From NCBI GenBank assembly GCA_964601085.1, contig CAZRLN010000036.1:1-28036 (forward strand): a stretch of DNA of 28,036 nt. Reading direction: 5' to 3'. Under the pieces are notes generated by a model, which did not search any database, was not told the DNA's origin, and saw nothing but the letters and a program-made list of their open reading frames with translations. A program made the position numbers and the translations under genes. Origin of the DNA: UBA1444 sp964601085 (GTDB lineage Bacteria > Bacillota > Negativicutes > UBA1444). Below are positions 16,523-24,485 of this stretch, in pieces; within the stretch, counting starts at the first letter, position 1; each line of letters opens with the position of its first letter.

Positions 16523-17230
16523 TCATCGCTGCGCAAGAGAGACCTCCGCCTCGTTTGATAAACCCTGTGCACTTTGCACTTTTTTCTTCCCTAATAAACC
16601 TGTCCGTTCATAATAATACCGATATTCAGGAAATGTTTCCAACAATAGCGTTTCTTCCCGCCGCAGACGGATATGCAGGCAAACGATTTGCGACAGCGCC
16701 GCCAAAAACATCGCCCAGCCGGGAAACATCAACGCATTGGCGGCTGCCCACACCATGTAGCACACATATAAAGGGTGTCGGGAGTATTTGTACGGACCAT
16801 GGGCCACGACCGAATGGGCTTCCGGCACGACCGTCAGACAGTCGCCCAGGCAAAACAACGCCCAAATGACAAATGGATAAGGAATGAGCGACAACAGAAT
16901 CCCAAACTGCCGTAACATCGGGAAAGCAAATGTAGCGGCATTCGGCGTGGAAAGGAACATCACCGCGACGCTAAATCCGAAAGTGGTTCCCAGGCCAATC
17001 AACACGGACGACCAGCGAACGTCAATCTTCTTTGGTTGCTGCAGCAAACTGCGCGTCAAAAAATAAACATCCAACAAACCGATCGCAATCACCGGCAATC
17101 CCCATAGCAGATGATAAAGTGAAGCCGATACTTTGGTCAGCGACAAAAAAATGGTGCAGACTAAATATAAAGTGACCGCGCCGCTGATGAAATACCGCAA
17201 GTTCTGTTCGTTTTTTTCCCTAACCGTCAT
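16523..17230 (-). CDS. Isoprenylcysteine carboxyl methyltransferase (ICMT/PEMT)-like membrane protein
   Basis: A 235-residue integral membrane protein with about five to six hydrophobic segments. It carries the C-terminal signature of the ICMT/phospholipid methyltransferase superfamily: GPYKYSRHPLYVCYM at 145-159, then RREETLLLETFPEYRYYYERT at about 190-210. The Arg-His-Pro and the Glu-Glu pair are the SAM/substrate motif. Bacterial members methylate lipids or small substrates, or have unknown roles; no prenylated-protein substrate is expected. The ATG at 17230 follows GGAAGGG 7 nt upstream; a GTG 6 codons upstream is less likely. It is flanked by the flp terminator upstream and its own terminator downstream, so it is a single-gene unit. 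The superfamily is clear; the substrate is unknown. Confidence 0.8.
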   Translation of the reverse strand: MTVREKNEQNLRYFISGAVTLYLVCTIFLSLTKVSASLYHLLWGLPVIAIGLLDVYFLTRSLLQQPKKIDVRWSSVLIGLGTTFGFSVAVMFLSTPNAATFAFPMLRQFGILLSLIPYPFVIWALFCLGDCLTVVPEAHSVVAHGPYKYSRHPLYVCYMVWAAANALMFPGWAMFLAALSQIVCLHIRLRREETLLLETFPEYRYYYERTGLLGKKKVQSAQGLSNEAEVSLAQR

Positions 17231-17267
17231 ATCCTGACCCTTCCTCACAACTTCATCCTTCCTCCGT

Positions 17268-17302
17268 TAAACAAATGCCCCCGGCCATCCCGGCCGAGGG
17301 CA
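17268..17302 (-). terminator. Strong intrinsic terminator after flp
   Basis: On the minus strand TGCCCTCGGCC (17292-17302) pairs with GGCCGGGGGCA (17276-17286), 11 bp with one G-U and a 5-nt loop, followed by TTTGTTT. It ends the pilin message 22 nt after its stop codon. Confidence 0.85.
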
Positions 17303-17323
17303 TCCGGCAGTTTACGTTGAGGA

Positions 17324-17485
17324 TTACAGAGCGTTGATAACTGCTTGGAACTGATTCTGCAGACTGGTGCCCATCGACCCGAGCAGAGCAATGGCGGCGA
17401 TGGAAACCAGGGCCAGGATCAAACCGTACTCAACCATGCCTTGACCTTTTTTGTTTTGGAGAACCGAATTAATCATTGCGAACAT
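17324..17485 (-). CDS. flp: Flp/Fap-type IVb pilin, major subunit
   Basis: A 53-residue prepilin, encoded on the minus strand by an ATG at 17483-17485 with GGGAGGG 8 nt upstream. A short positively charged leader ending in NKKG is followed by QGMVEYGLILALVSIAAIAL. The predicted cleavage after Gly14 leaves Glu at +5 and Tyr at +6, the Flp hallmark, and then one hydrophobic helix that packs the filament core. The mature pilin would be about 39 residues. The processing peptidase (TadV/CpaA) is not in the window. The gene is last in the Tad locus, has a 152-nt leader with its own likely promoter and a strong terminator, and is probably expressed at a higher level than the assembly genes. Confidence 0.93.
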   Translation of the reverse strand: MFAMINSVLQNKKGQGMVEYGLILALVSIAAIALLGSMGTSLQNQFQAVINAL

Positions 17486-17637
17486 TTTTTATACCCTCCC
17501 TGATTTTTATGGTTCCGGCTTGCTTGTTTTGTTTTCTGATCTTATTTTAGCAAGCGGATCGGAGGGTTCCATCGTACGCAAGTCTTATTCCCCATAGGTA
17601 TCTGGTCCTATCTTTAGCCGGGATTCTACCCTGTCGG
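17486..17637 (-). promoter_or_regulatory. flp upstream region with candidate -10 and inverted repeat
   Basis: This is the gap between the kinase stop and flp. On the minus strand TAAAAT near 17540-17547 could be a -10, but no good -35 is found, and no sigma-54 element with the right GG-N10-GC spacing. GCTTGCT and AGCAAGC form a 7-bp inverted repeat separated by about 26 nt around this site (about 17517-17558). Its role (operator or leader stem) is unknown. Confidence 0.35.
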
Positions 17638-18774
17638 TCACTCCAGAGGAACGCTGATCATCACCCGCGTCCCGCGACGCGGCGCCGATTTGATACTCAG
17701 CTTCCCATTCAGCAACTGCATCCGTTCCCGCATTCCCATAATCCCGTAATGACCCGAAGGCAATTCCCCTTCCGTCATCTCAAACCCTTTGCCGTCATCT
17801 TCCACCAAAACCGTCACGCCAGCCGCCGCAAACTCGATTCGAACCTTAGCGCTGGAAGCCTGGGCATGTTTCACAATATTATTCAAGGCTTCCTGAACCA
17901 CCCGGAAGATGCCGATCTCAACATGCGACTCCAGTCGACGTTCTTTTCCAATCACGGCGACTTCAGTAAACAGGCCGTATTCTTCCCGAAAGACATCCAA
18001 CACACCCCGAATCGTCGGCGCCAGTCCCAGATCGTCCAACGCCATGGGGCGCAAATCGAAAATAATCTTGCGGATTTCCGCCAACGTATTACGAATATGC
18101 TCCCGCAACGCCTTCAGCTCGGATTTTGCCCGTTCCTTGTCCGTGTCGATCAGGCGCTCGCAGACCTCAGCCCGAAACACGATATTCGCAATCGCCTGGG
18201 CCGGACCGTCGTGGATGTCGCGGGCAACCCGCCGCCGCTCTTCTTCCTGACTGCGAATGACCTGAGCGCCAAGCTCGTGTGCATTTTGCAGGGATTCAAT
18301 TTGTGAAAACGCCTCGCTCATCTGGTTTCCCAAATAATCCAGCACAACACCGACCTGCGATACCAGTTGCTCGGCTTTGGCCACCGTACCGCCCAAGTTT
18401 CGCAGCCGCACTTCCATATCATCCCGCTGACGACGGAGATTCTGTTCCTGTTCCCGGGTCACCGCCACATCAATTTGAATTTTTCGGGCCTCTTCGTACG
18501 CTTCCCGCACTTCTTCCTCGGTCCGGTTCTTGAAATCGCGACTGACCTCCATCAGGTGGATTCGAGCCTTGCGTTCATTTCGTTCCAGCTCGTCGACCTT
18601 TTTGATGACGGCCGCCGTTTCCTCCTTGATCCGTTCGACGTCGCGTTTGACGGTCTCCAGTTCGTCACGGGCCATTTCGTAGACGTCATAAATCTGTCCA
18701 CGGCTGTCGCGGATGCTGGAGATGGTCTTTTTTACAATTTTGTCGAGTGTGCCGATATCGACATTTTTTATCAT
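17638..18774 (-). CDS. DegS-like cytoplasmic sensor histidine kinase
   Basis: A 378-residue soluble kinase with no membrane span. A long coiled coil (about 30-175, rich in E/R/K heptads) resembles the DegS sensor domain. It is followed by a HisKA_3 dimerisation helix with phospho-acceptor His188 in RRVARDIHDGPAQ, and a HATPase domain with N-box VQEALNNIVKHA (about 293-304), G1 box VEDDGKGF (324-331) and GIMGMRERM. The start forms an ATGA overlap with the tadB stop, so it is translationally coupled within the Tad operon. No NarL/DegU-type regulator gene is adjacent. The only receiver in the window is the one fused to CpaE two genes upstream, so that is the best candidate partner (inference). 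Confidence 0.93.
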   Translation of the reverse strand: MIKNVDIGTLDKIVKKTISSIRDSRGQIYDVYEMARDELETVKRDVERIKEETAAVIKKVDELERNERKARIHLMEVSRDFKNRTEEEVREAYEEARKIQIDVAVTREQEQNLRRQRDDMEVRLRNLGGTVAKAEQLVSQVGVVLDYLGNQMSEAFSQIESLQNAHELGAQVIRSQEEERRRVARDIHDGPAQAIANIVFRAEVCERLIDTDKERAKSELKALREHIRNTLAEIRKIIFDLRPMALDDLGLAPTIRGVLDVFREEYGLFTEVAVIGKERRLESHVEIGIFRVVQEALNNIVKHAQASSAKVRIEFAAAGVTVLVEDDGKGFEMTEGELPSGHYGIMGMRERMQLLNGKLSIKSAPRRGTRVMISVPLE

Positions 18775-19900
18775 ACTTCAATATCCACGATCCGGCGGAT
18801 GACCATCGCACCGATGATCTGACCGGCGAGCGCGGTTCCCAGCATCAATTTCCCCAGGGTATGCGTGAACAAAACCGAGATGTACTCCGGATTAATCAGA
18901 TAAATAAATACGCTCATCGCGAATGGAATCAAACTGACAATAATGCCGGAAATACGGCCTTGCGCAGTCAGTGTCCGGATTTCACCGCGAATGCGGACAC
19001 GTTCCCGAATCGTTCGGGCGATATTGTCAAGCACTTCCGACAGATTGCCGCCGACCTGGCGCTGTATCAACACCGATGTCAACACCAGATCCAGATCGTC
19101 GGAGTCGACCCGCTTTGCCAGATTGCCCAAGGCATTCTCCACGGTGACCCCCAGATTCATTTCTTTTACCGTCCGGGCGAATTCCGTGGAAATCGGCGGA
19201 CGCATTTCTTGCGCCACCATGTCAATGGCCTGCATAAAGCTATAGCCGGTACGCAGGGAGTTAGCGACCAAAATCAACGCATCGCCCAGCTGACTATTGA
19301 AAGCCTGCATTCGTTTCAGCGTTTTGATTCTCACCAGAAGAAACGGAAAAAAGAAGCCGGTNNNNNNNNNNNNNNNNNNNNNNNNNNNNNNNNNNNNNNN
19401 NNNNNNNNNNNNNNNNNNNNNNNNNNNNNNNNNNNNNNNNNNNNNNNNNNNNNNNNNNNNNGCATTCGTTTCAGCGTTTTGATTCTCACCAGAAGAAACG
19501 GAAAAAAGAAGCCGGTCACGGCGCCAATGAATCCGGGCAGCAGATGTCCTCCACCCACGAACATCAGCAACAACCCGACCAGCACGGCCTGACCACCGCA
19601 TAGAGCAAGAAATTCGCCGCTTCGCAAGGTAATTCCCGCCCGCAGCAGGCGATGTTCCAACGACAAATTCCACCGGGGAGATTCCAGATATTTGCCGACC
19701 AACCGCAGAACTCTCCGCACCCCGGAAGTCGGTTTTTCCTGCCCGCCACGTTCGTTCCGTTCATCCGGCGCGGGAACGTCTTGCACAGCCAGTTCCAGCC
19801 GGCCGGCGACAACACGCTTTTCGGCGTTGGCCAGCTGGTAGGCCAACAAAACCAAGGTGCTCAAAGTCAGAAAAACGCCGATGGATATGAGAATAATCAT
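18771..19900 (-). CDS. tadB: Tad pilus inner-membrane platform protein TadB (interrupted by assembly gap)
   Basis: A type II secretion F-domain protein of the Tad platform. The N-terminal piece (upstream of the gap) has a membrane span at the start, a soluble linker and hydrophobic segments. The C-terminal piece has the F domain (QLGDALILVANSLRTGYSF ... RERVRIRGEIRTLTAQGRIS) and two final membrane spans. A run of 100 N's (19362-19461) lies inside, flanked by two identical 55-bp copies. Removing the N's and one copy (155 bp) leaves one continuous frame of 324-325 residues, the normal TadB size, so the gene is probably intact. The ATG at 19900 (or the adjacent GTG at 19903) follows AGGAG. It begins 11 nt after cpaE and ends coupled to the kinase. 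The RERVRIRGEIRTLTAQGRIS stretch favours TadB over TadC. Confidence 0.87.
19307..19516. other. Assembly gap (100 N) with identical 55-bp flanks
   Basis: Bases 19307-19361 and 19462-19516 are identical over 55 bp, and the 100 bases between are N. This is the signature of two contigs that overlap by a k-mer length but were joined with a fixed gap. It is not a biological repeat as far as can be judged: collapsing it restores the tadB frame. Confidence 0.93.
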
Positions 19901-19911
19901 CACACACGCTC

Positions 19912-21120
19912 CTATCGGCCAAAAAATTTGAAACGGCGGGAGTTTTTGACGTCGCCGGCGGAAATCTCCTCCCGCGGCGGCGCCACCATGGCGGCAATGG
20001 ACGTAATCTGTTGCGAAACGGCGGCCGCCGGATGGGAAAGAACAAACGGAATTCCTTTGTTGAGTGCGCCGACCACCGTCTTGCCATCCGTGGGAATCGC
20101 CGTGGCGAAGGTTCGTTTCAACGTGGTTTCGACTTCCTTGGCTTCAATGCCGCCTTCCGGCGTCGCTCGGTTCAAGACCAGCATTATTTTTTCTTCAGCA
20201 TAGCCCAACGACTGCATGATTTCGAGCGCCAGCTTGGTGTTTTTCACAGTCAACAGGTCCAGCGCCGCCAGGACCACAACAGCATCGGCGGCATCCAGGG
20301 CCGCGATCGTTGCTTCGTTGAACGCCGAAGCCGTATCCACCAAGATCAGATCATAAGATTGGCGAAGCTGCTTCAATACGGCCCCCACCAGTTTTCCGGA
20401 AACGCTTTCGGCCTGTTCCGGCCGCAGCGGCGCCGCCAGGACATGCAACTGGTCGCTGTATGCCGTCATGTAGGCGGCCAGGGTATTGTCATCCAGATGA
20501 TCCTTTTCAGCCACAACATCGGCCATTGTGCTGCGAGGTAGCACGTTCAGGGTCAACGCCACATCCCCAAACTGAATATCCGCATCCACGATCGCCACTT
20601 TGGTGGAAGGCCGCGAAGCCAACGCAACCGCCAGATTTACCGCCAACGTCGTTTTGCCGACACCGCCTTTGCCGGAAAATATGCTGATGACTTTCCCCTG
20701 TTTCTTTTCACCGGCCTTGCCACGCAGGACATCACGCACCTTCCGGTCTCGGTTGAAGGCGTCTTTGGCGGCATGGATCAACTCATCGCCAGTAAAAGGT
20801 TTGGTGAGGTAATTCTTAGCGCCGGCCATCATGGCCCGCCGCAGATACTCCTGTTCCCCCTGTACGCTCATGATGATGATCGACGCTTCCGGCACTTCCA
20901 GGCTCAGGCGTTCCGTCGCCTCGATCCCGTCCATCCCCGGCATATTGATATCCATCAGGACCACATCCGGACGGAGCGTTTTCGCCTGGGCAATGGCTTC
21001 TTCGCCGGTCCCGGCCTGTCCCACCGCTACGACTTCCGGATGGAATTCCATTAATTTTTTAATGTTTTCACGGGTGGTCGCTACATCATCAACGATTAGC
21101 ACCCTGATTTTTTCGGGCAT
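19912..21120 (-). CDS. cpaE: Receiver domain-CpaE/TadZ (ParA/MinD-like ATPase) fusion
   Basis: A 402-residue protein with an N-terminal response-regulator receiver (about 5-122) and a C-terminal ParA/MinD-type P-loop ATPase (about 143-390). It probably localises the Tad pilus apparatus, as TadZ/CpaE do. The receiver has every canonical residue: Asp11/Asp12, phospho-acceptor Asp57 (VVLMD), Ser85 and Lys107 (LTKPF). In several CpaE/TadZ proteins this domain is degenerate. The ATPase has the deviant Walker A KGGVGKTT (151-158), DADIQFGD (179-186) and LILVDTAS (258-265). There is no DNA-binding output domain. The ATG follows AGGAGG 7-8 nt upstream and overlaps the cpaC end by 32 nt. tadB follows after 11 nt, with no cpaF/tadA between. 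Confidence 0.93.
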   Translation of the reverse strand: MPEKIRVLIVDDVATTRENIKKLMEFHPEVVAVGQAGTGEEAIAQAKTLRPDVVLMDINMPGMDGIEATERLSLEVPEASIIIMSVQGEQEYLRRAMMAGAKNYLTKPFTGDELIHAAKDAFNRDRKVRDVLRGKAGEKKQGKVISIFSGKGGVGKTTLAVNLAVALASRPSTKVAIVDADIQFGDVALTLNVLPRSTMADVVAEKDHLDDNTLAAYMTAYSDQLHVLAAPLRPEQAESVSGKLVGAVLKQLRQSYDLILVDTASAFNEATIAALDAADAVVVLAALDLLTVKNTKLALEIMQSLGYAEEKIMLVLNRATPEGGIEAKEVETTLKRTFATAIPTDGKTVVGALNKGIPFVLSHPAAAVSQQITSIAAMVAPPREEISAGDVKNSRRFKFFGR

Positions 21121-22369
21121 CGGTCTGACCTCCTGCCGGGTTGGCCGGGTTTTGGTTTATATGATCTTTAAGTTCTTGTGACATGGGCGGCACCAGCGCC
21201 TGGGAGTCGACGATCGTCGGCGTCACCAGAATCAACAATTCGGTTTCACCTTTCACAAAACTCGTGCTGCGAAACAATTGTCCGATCACCGGCAAATCGC
21301 CCAGCAGCGGAATCTTGGTTACATCACGGGTGATGTCGTTGGCGATCAGACCGCCGATCGCCATGGTCTGTCCGGAGGCAAGCGCGATGGAGCTCTCGGC
21401 CTTACGCATCCGGATCGGCGGAATTTTCATGTTAGTTCCCAGCTCGATTTTATTGACAGAGTTCCATTCCATGGAACTGACTTCCGCTTTCAGTTTGCTC
21501 GTGATAACCCCATCCAGGCTTGCCTCTGGCAAAATATCCAGCTTAATGCCGTAGTCTTTCCATTCAATGCTGATCTGGCCATTTTGATTGCTAACCGGGA
21601 CGGGAATCTGACCGCCCACCAGAATATTCGCCTTGTCGCCGCTCAAAGTGACCAGGTTCGGCTGGGACAGCAGCTTGGCATAACCATTCTGGATCAACAG
21701 ATTCAGCTGGGCGTTGACCGGGGCAAAGGTGCCCAAATTACCGAAGGTGTTCGGTGATCGCCAATTATCCTGGCTCTGGCCGGCATAAAAGATCCCCGGC
21801 GCCGTCGTGCTAGAACCGCTGTAGTATTTCAGCCCCAGTTCCTGCGTCTTCATGCGGTTGATCTCGACGATTTTCGCTTCGATCCGGATCTGGACCGGTT
21901 TGGCGATTTCCAGCAGATTCACCACTTTTTCGCCGTAGGCCCCGGCGATTTTTTCGGCCCGGGCCCGCTGGTACTGATCGTTGACCGTCCCTTCAAGGAT
22001 GACGGTCTTGTTGACTTTGGCCACCCGAATGTCGGGATAGCCGAGAATGCGTTTGATCTCGCCGGCAATCGCCGGGTCGGCGGCCGATACCTCCACCAGA
22101 TAGTTCTGACGGCCGGAGCCGGACCAGATGATCAGGGTGGTGGACCCGGTCTGCTTCCCTACCAGAATCAGTTCCGAGCTGGAAACGACTACGACATCGG
22201 CCACATCCGGATTGGCGATCGCCGCCCGCTGCAACCCGTACATCGTTACCGTCCTTGACTGTCCGGCGCCGATCGCCATTCGGGTCGCCGCTTCCGCAGC
22301 CAGGATTTGCACCGGCGACGCGACGATGAAAAGAATCAGGAGTACTCCCGCAACGAATGCTTTTTTCAT
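21089..22369 (-). CDS. cpaC: Tad pilus secretin CpaC/RcpA
   Basis: An outer-membrane channel for the Flp pilus. The 426 residues have an N-terminal signal peptide (about 1-25, hydrophobic then ILAAEA). An N-terminal pilus/secretin domain (about 30-100) and a BON/STN-like region (about 110-165) follow. The secretin domain runs from about 225, with QPNLVTLSGDKANILVGG and VPVS; its C-terminal signature KIPLLGDLPVIGQLFRS and then TELLILVTPTIV are clear. The presence of a secretin shows that the cell has an outer membrane. The ATG has AAGGGG about 10 nt upstream and is 14 nt after cpaB. The hydrophilic C-terminal tail overlaps cpaE by 32 nt. Confidence 0.95.
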   Translation of the reverse strand: MKKAFVAGVLLILFIVASPVQILAAEAATRMAIGAGQSRTVTMYGLQRAAIANPDVADVVVVSSSELILVGKQTGSTTLIIWSGSGRQNYLVEVSAADPAIAGEIKRILGYPDIRVAKVNKTVILEGTVNDQYQRARAEKIAGAYGEKVVNLLEIAKPVQIRIEAKIVEINRMKTQELGLKYYSGSSTTAPGIFYAGQSQDNWRSPNTFGNLGTFAPVNAQLNLLIQNGYAKLLSQPNLVTLSGDKANILVGGQIPVPVSNQNGQISIEWKDYGIKLDILPEASLDGVITSKLKAEVSSMEWNSVNKIELGTNMKIPPIRMRKAESSIALASGQTMAIGGLIANDITRDVTKIPLLGDLPVIGQLFRSTSFVKGETELLILVTPTIVDSQALVPPMSQELKDHINQNPANPAGGQTDARKNQGANR

Positions 22370-22383
22370 AGTCTTATCGCCCC

Positions 22384-23247
22384 TTATTCAATTTTTGTTC
22401 CCCGAACCACCATGACACCGGGTACCGCTTTGGATTCGGCGGACGGTTTGCCGGTCGCTGCAGACGCCGATGCGGCGGGCACCGGCGCTTTGGACTGGAT
22501 AGCCGGCTTTTGCGCGCCCACTATGTCAGTCGGCGTAACCGGCTGCTGCATCGCCGCTCCCGTTTCCGGCAGGAAGGGCCGCAAAGCCAGCCTCATTTTC
22601 CCTTTTTCTTCCGCCAGGGTAATTTTTGCCGCCTCTTCCGGCGATACCGCCAGGGTTACGGTCGCCAATTTTACTACGCCGGCGTCCTTGGCCGCATCCT
22701 TCTTGGCATCCCGTTCCCCCGGCGCTTCACTTTCCCGGTTGACCGCGAGTACCAGAACATTTTGCAACATCAGGCGGCTCACATGTCCACCGGCAACCTG
22801 TTGATCAAAGGTGACAATCGCATCCACAGTATCGCCGGCTTTCAACAATCCGGCTACACCGGTCACATCCGTTACGGCAATGGTAAGCGCCCGTTTTCCG
22901 GCAGGGATCACGCCGGTAAACCCGGCTTGTTTGCCAGCCAAGAGCAAGCGACGTTCCAGGATCTGTTCCCCGCCCACGATCGCTTCCCGTGTGACAACTC
23001 CCGTGACCTTGCCCATGTCCCGCATGGCGCCGGGCTGGATATATTCAATCGGCATCTGGGTTTCCTGAATCATATCCGGGGTAATGCGAGTTTTGGGAGG
23101 AATGTCGGCTTTAGCCACCACGACGGTCGCCATATTGGACGGCGCTGGCGGTTGAGCGCTTTCATGGAGAAACTTGTACACCAGAACCGCCGTTACCAGA
23201 CTAAGCATCAATGCAATGCCCACCAGTCCTTTGCTCGACAATTTCAA
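22384..23247 (-). CDS. cpaB: Flp pilus assembly protein CpaB/RcpC
   Basis: A 287-residue periplasmic protein anchored by one N-terminal membrane span (about 7-25). A SAF domain (about 40-105; VVVAKADIPPKTRITPDMI) and an RcpC-type domain (about 107-215; VIPAGKRALTIAVTDVTGVAGLL) follow, and the C-terminal tail is Ala/Pro-rich and low-complexity. The family assists secretin assembly and may bind peptidoglycan. The start is TTG, with AGGAGG 9 nt upstream. It is the first gene of the Tad transcription unit, downstream of the promoter at 23280-23308, and is followed by cpaC after 14 nt. Confidence 0.92.
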   Translation of the reverse strand: MKLSSKGLVGIALMLSLVTAVLVYKFLHESAQPPAPSNMATVVVAKADIPPKTRITPDMIQETQMPIEYIQPGAMRDMGKVTGVVTREAIVGGEQILERRLLLAGKQAGFTGVIPAGKRALTIAVTDVTGVAGLLKAGDTVDAIVTFDQQVAGGHVSRLMLQNVLVLAVNRESEAPGERDAKKDAAKDAGVVKLATVTLAVSPEEAAKITLAEEKGKMRLALRPFLPETGAAMQQPVTPTDIVGAQKPAIQSKAPVPAASASAATGKPSAESKAVPGVMVVRGTKIE

Positions 23248-23279
23248 CTCCGCACTCCTCCTCTGTTGTTTTGTCTTTC

Positions 23280-23308
23280 ATTGTACAGGACAGTCGATGA
23301 AACCTCAA
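23280..23308 (-). promoter_or_regulatory. Promoter of the Tad operon
   Basis: The minus strand has TTGAGG (23303-23308), 17 bp, TACAAT (23280-23285), both near consensus. It lies 33 nt before the cpaB TTG and downstream of corA, so the Tad genes have their own sigma-A-type start. Confidence 0.75.
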
Positions 23309-23381
23309 TAGAATCAGCGTTCGAAGCGTGCTACCCTGGTCTCATTTTTCATAGGACCTGCGTCCCCTCTTATTTCCAGAG

Positions 23382-24485
23382 CTATATCCATTTCTTGCTC
23401 CGGAAATACCGCATCATGCCCAAGATGACCAAAATCATGATACTCCAGACGCCATAATACCCATAATGCCATCTGAGTTCCGGTATATAGTCGAAGTTCA
23501 TGCCGTAAACTCCAACAATGAAGGTCAGGGGAATGAACAAAGTTGAAATAATCGTCAAAACCTTCATGACCTCATTCAGGCGGTAACTGATACTCGACAG
23601 ATAGATGTCCAGCATGCCGGAAATCAGGTCCCGGTATGTTTCCACGGTATCGATGACCTGGATGATGTGGTCGTAGGCATCTCGCAGGTACGGAGCAGTC
23701 GCCGGTGAGCAGAACCGCGATCCGCAACGCTCGAAGCCCCCGACGATCTCCCGGACCGGCCACACCGCCTTATGCAAATACATCATCTGCCGTTTGAACG
23801 CATGAATTTGTCGCAGCAACGCCGGGCCCGGTCGCCGGACGAGTTCTTCATCGATAAATTCGATCGCTTCCCCCAAGTCTTCCAAAACGATAAAAAACTG
23901 ATCCACAATCACATCCAACAAAGCATAGGCCAGATAGTCGGGGCCTTGGCTACGCAGTCGCCCCTTGCCGCTCAGGATCCGTTCCCTGACGGGATCGAAC
24001 AGAGACCGGTCGCTTTCCGAAAACGAGATGACCCAATCTTCACCGAAGAGAAGGCTCACTTGCTCGTACGCGATTTCCACCCTATGGTTTGTTCGCAGCG
24101 ATGCTTTCTGATGATTTTCCGGGATTGCTTCCTCATAATGCACAAAAGGAACCCGTGCCACCAAAAACAGAAAGTTGTCGTGCTCCTCAAATTTTGGGCG
24201 TTGGGTCGTATTAAGGATATCTTCAAGAACCAATGGATGGATTGAAAAATGCCGGCCGATTTCTTCAATGGCCTTCACATCGTGGATGCCGTTGATCTCC
24301 AGCCAAGTTACGGCGCGGGACGGCCGGAAAGGCAACAATTCTTTCCAGTCCGACAATTCCCGGCTTTCGGCGTCTGACGTATCATACTCCGTCCGACGGA
24401 TCCGGAGCGTATTCGAATAAACTTTTCCCACATGTGTCAAAGTTCCCGGCGGAAACCCTTTTTTGCCCCGATACGGCGATGTCAT
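23382..24485 (-). CDS. corA: CorA-type Mg2+/Co2+ transporter
   Basis: A pentameric inner-membrane divalent-cation channel. The large N-terminal cytoplasmic domain (alpha/beta, then a long stalk helix) is followed by two C-terminal membrane helices (IISTLFIPLTFIVGVYGMNF and VWSIMILVILGMM). The GMN selectivity motif is at the end of the first, with a basic tail FRSKKW. The early KKGFPPGTLTHVGK matches the N-terminus of the Thermotoga maritima CorA type, which supports the ATG at 24485 (367 residues). A GTG 6 codons upstream is possible, and neither has a strong ribosome-binding site. It is transcribed away from the LarA-like gene and may be monocistronic. No M-box (Mg2+) riboswitch was recognised upstream. 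Confidence 0.95.
   Translation of the reverse strand: MTSPYRGKKGFPPGTLTHVGKVYSNTLRIRRTEYDTSDAESRELSDWKELLPFRPSRAVTWLEINGIHDVKAIEEIGRHFSIHPLVLEDILNTTQRPKFEEHDNFLFLVARVPFVHYEEAIPENHQKASLRTNHRVEIAYEQVSLLFGEDWVISFSESDRSLFDPVRERILSGKGRLRSQGPDYLAYALLDVIVDQFFIVLEDLGEAIEFIDEELVRRPGPALLRQIHAFKRQMMYLHKAVWPVREIVGGFERCGSRFCSPATAPYLRDAYDHIIQVIDTVETYRDLISGMLDIYLSSISYRLNEVMKVLTIISTLFIPLTFIVGVYGMNFDYIPELRWHYGYYGVWSIMILVILGMMRYFRSKKWI

Noticed and set aside
17486..17637. TGGAAC ... TTGC resembling a sigma-54 promoter upstream of flp
   Set aside because: The distance between the GG and GC elements is 17 rather than 10 bp, so it cannot be a sigma-54 promoter.
19307..19516. A direct repeat or mobile-element footprint in tadB
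   Set aside because: The two 55-bp copies flank a run of exactly 100 N's and collapse to a normal reading frame, so an assembly artefact explains them.
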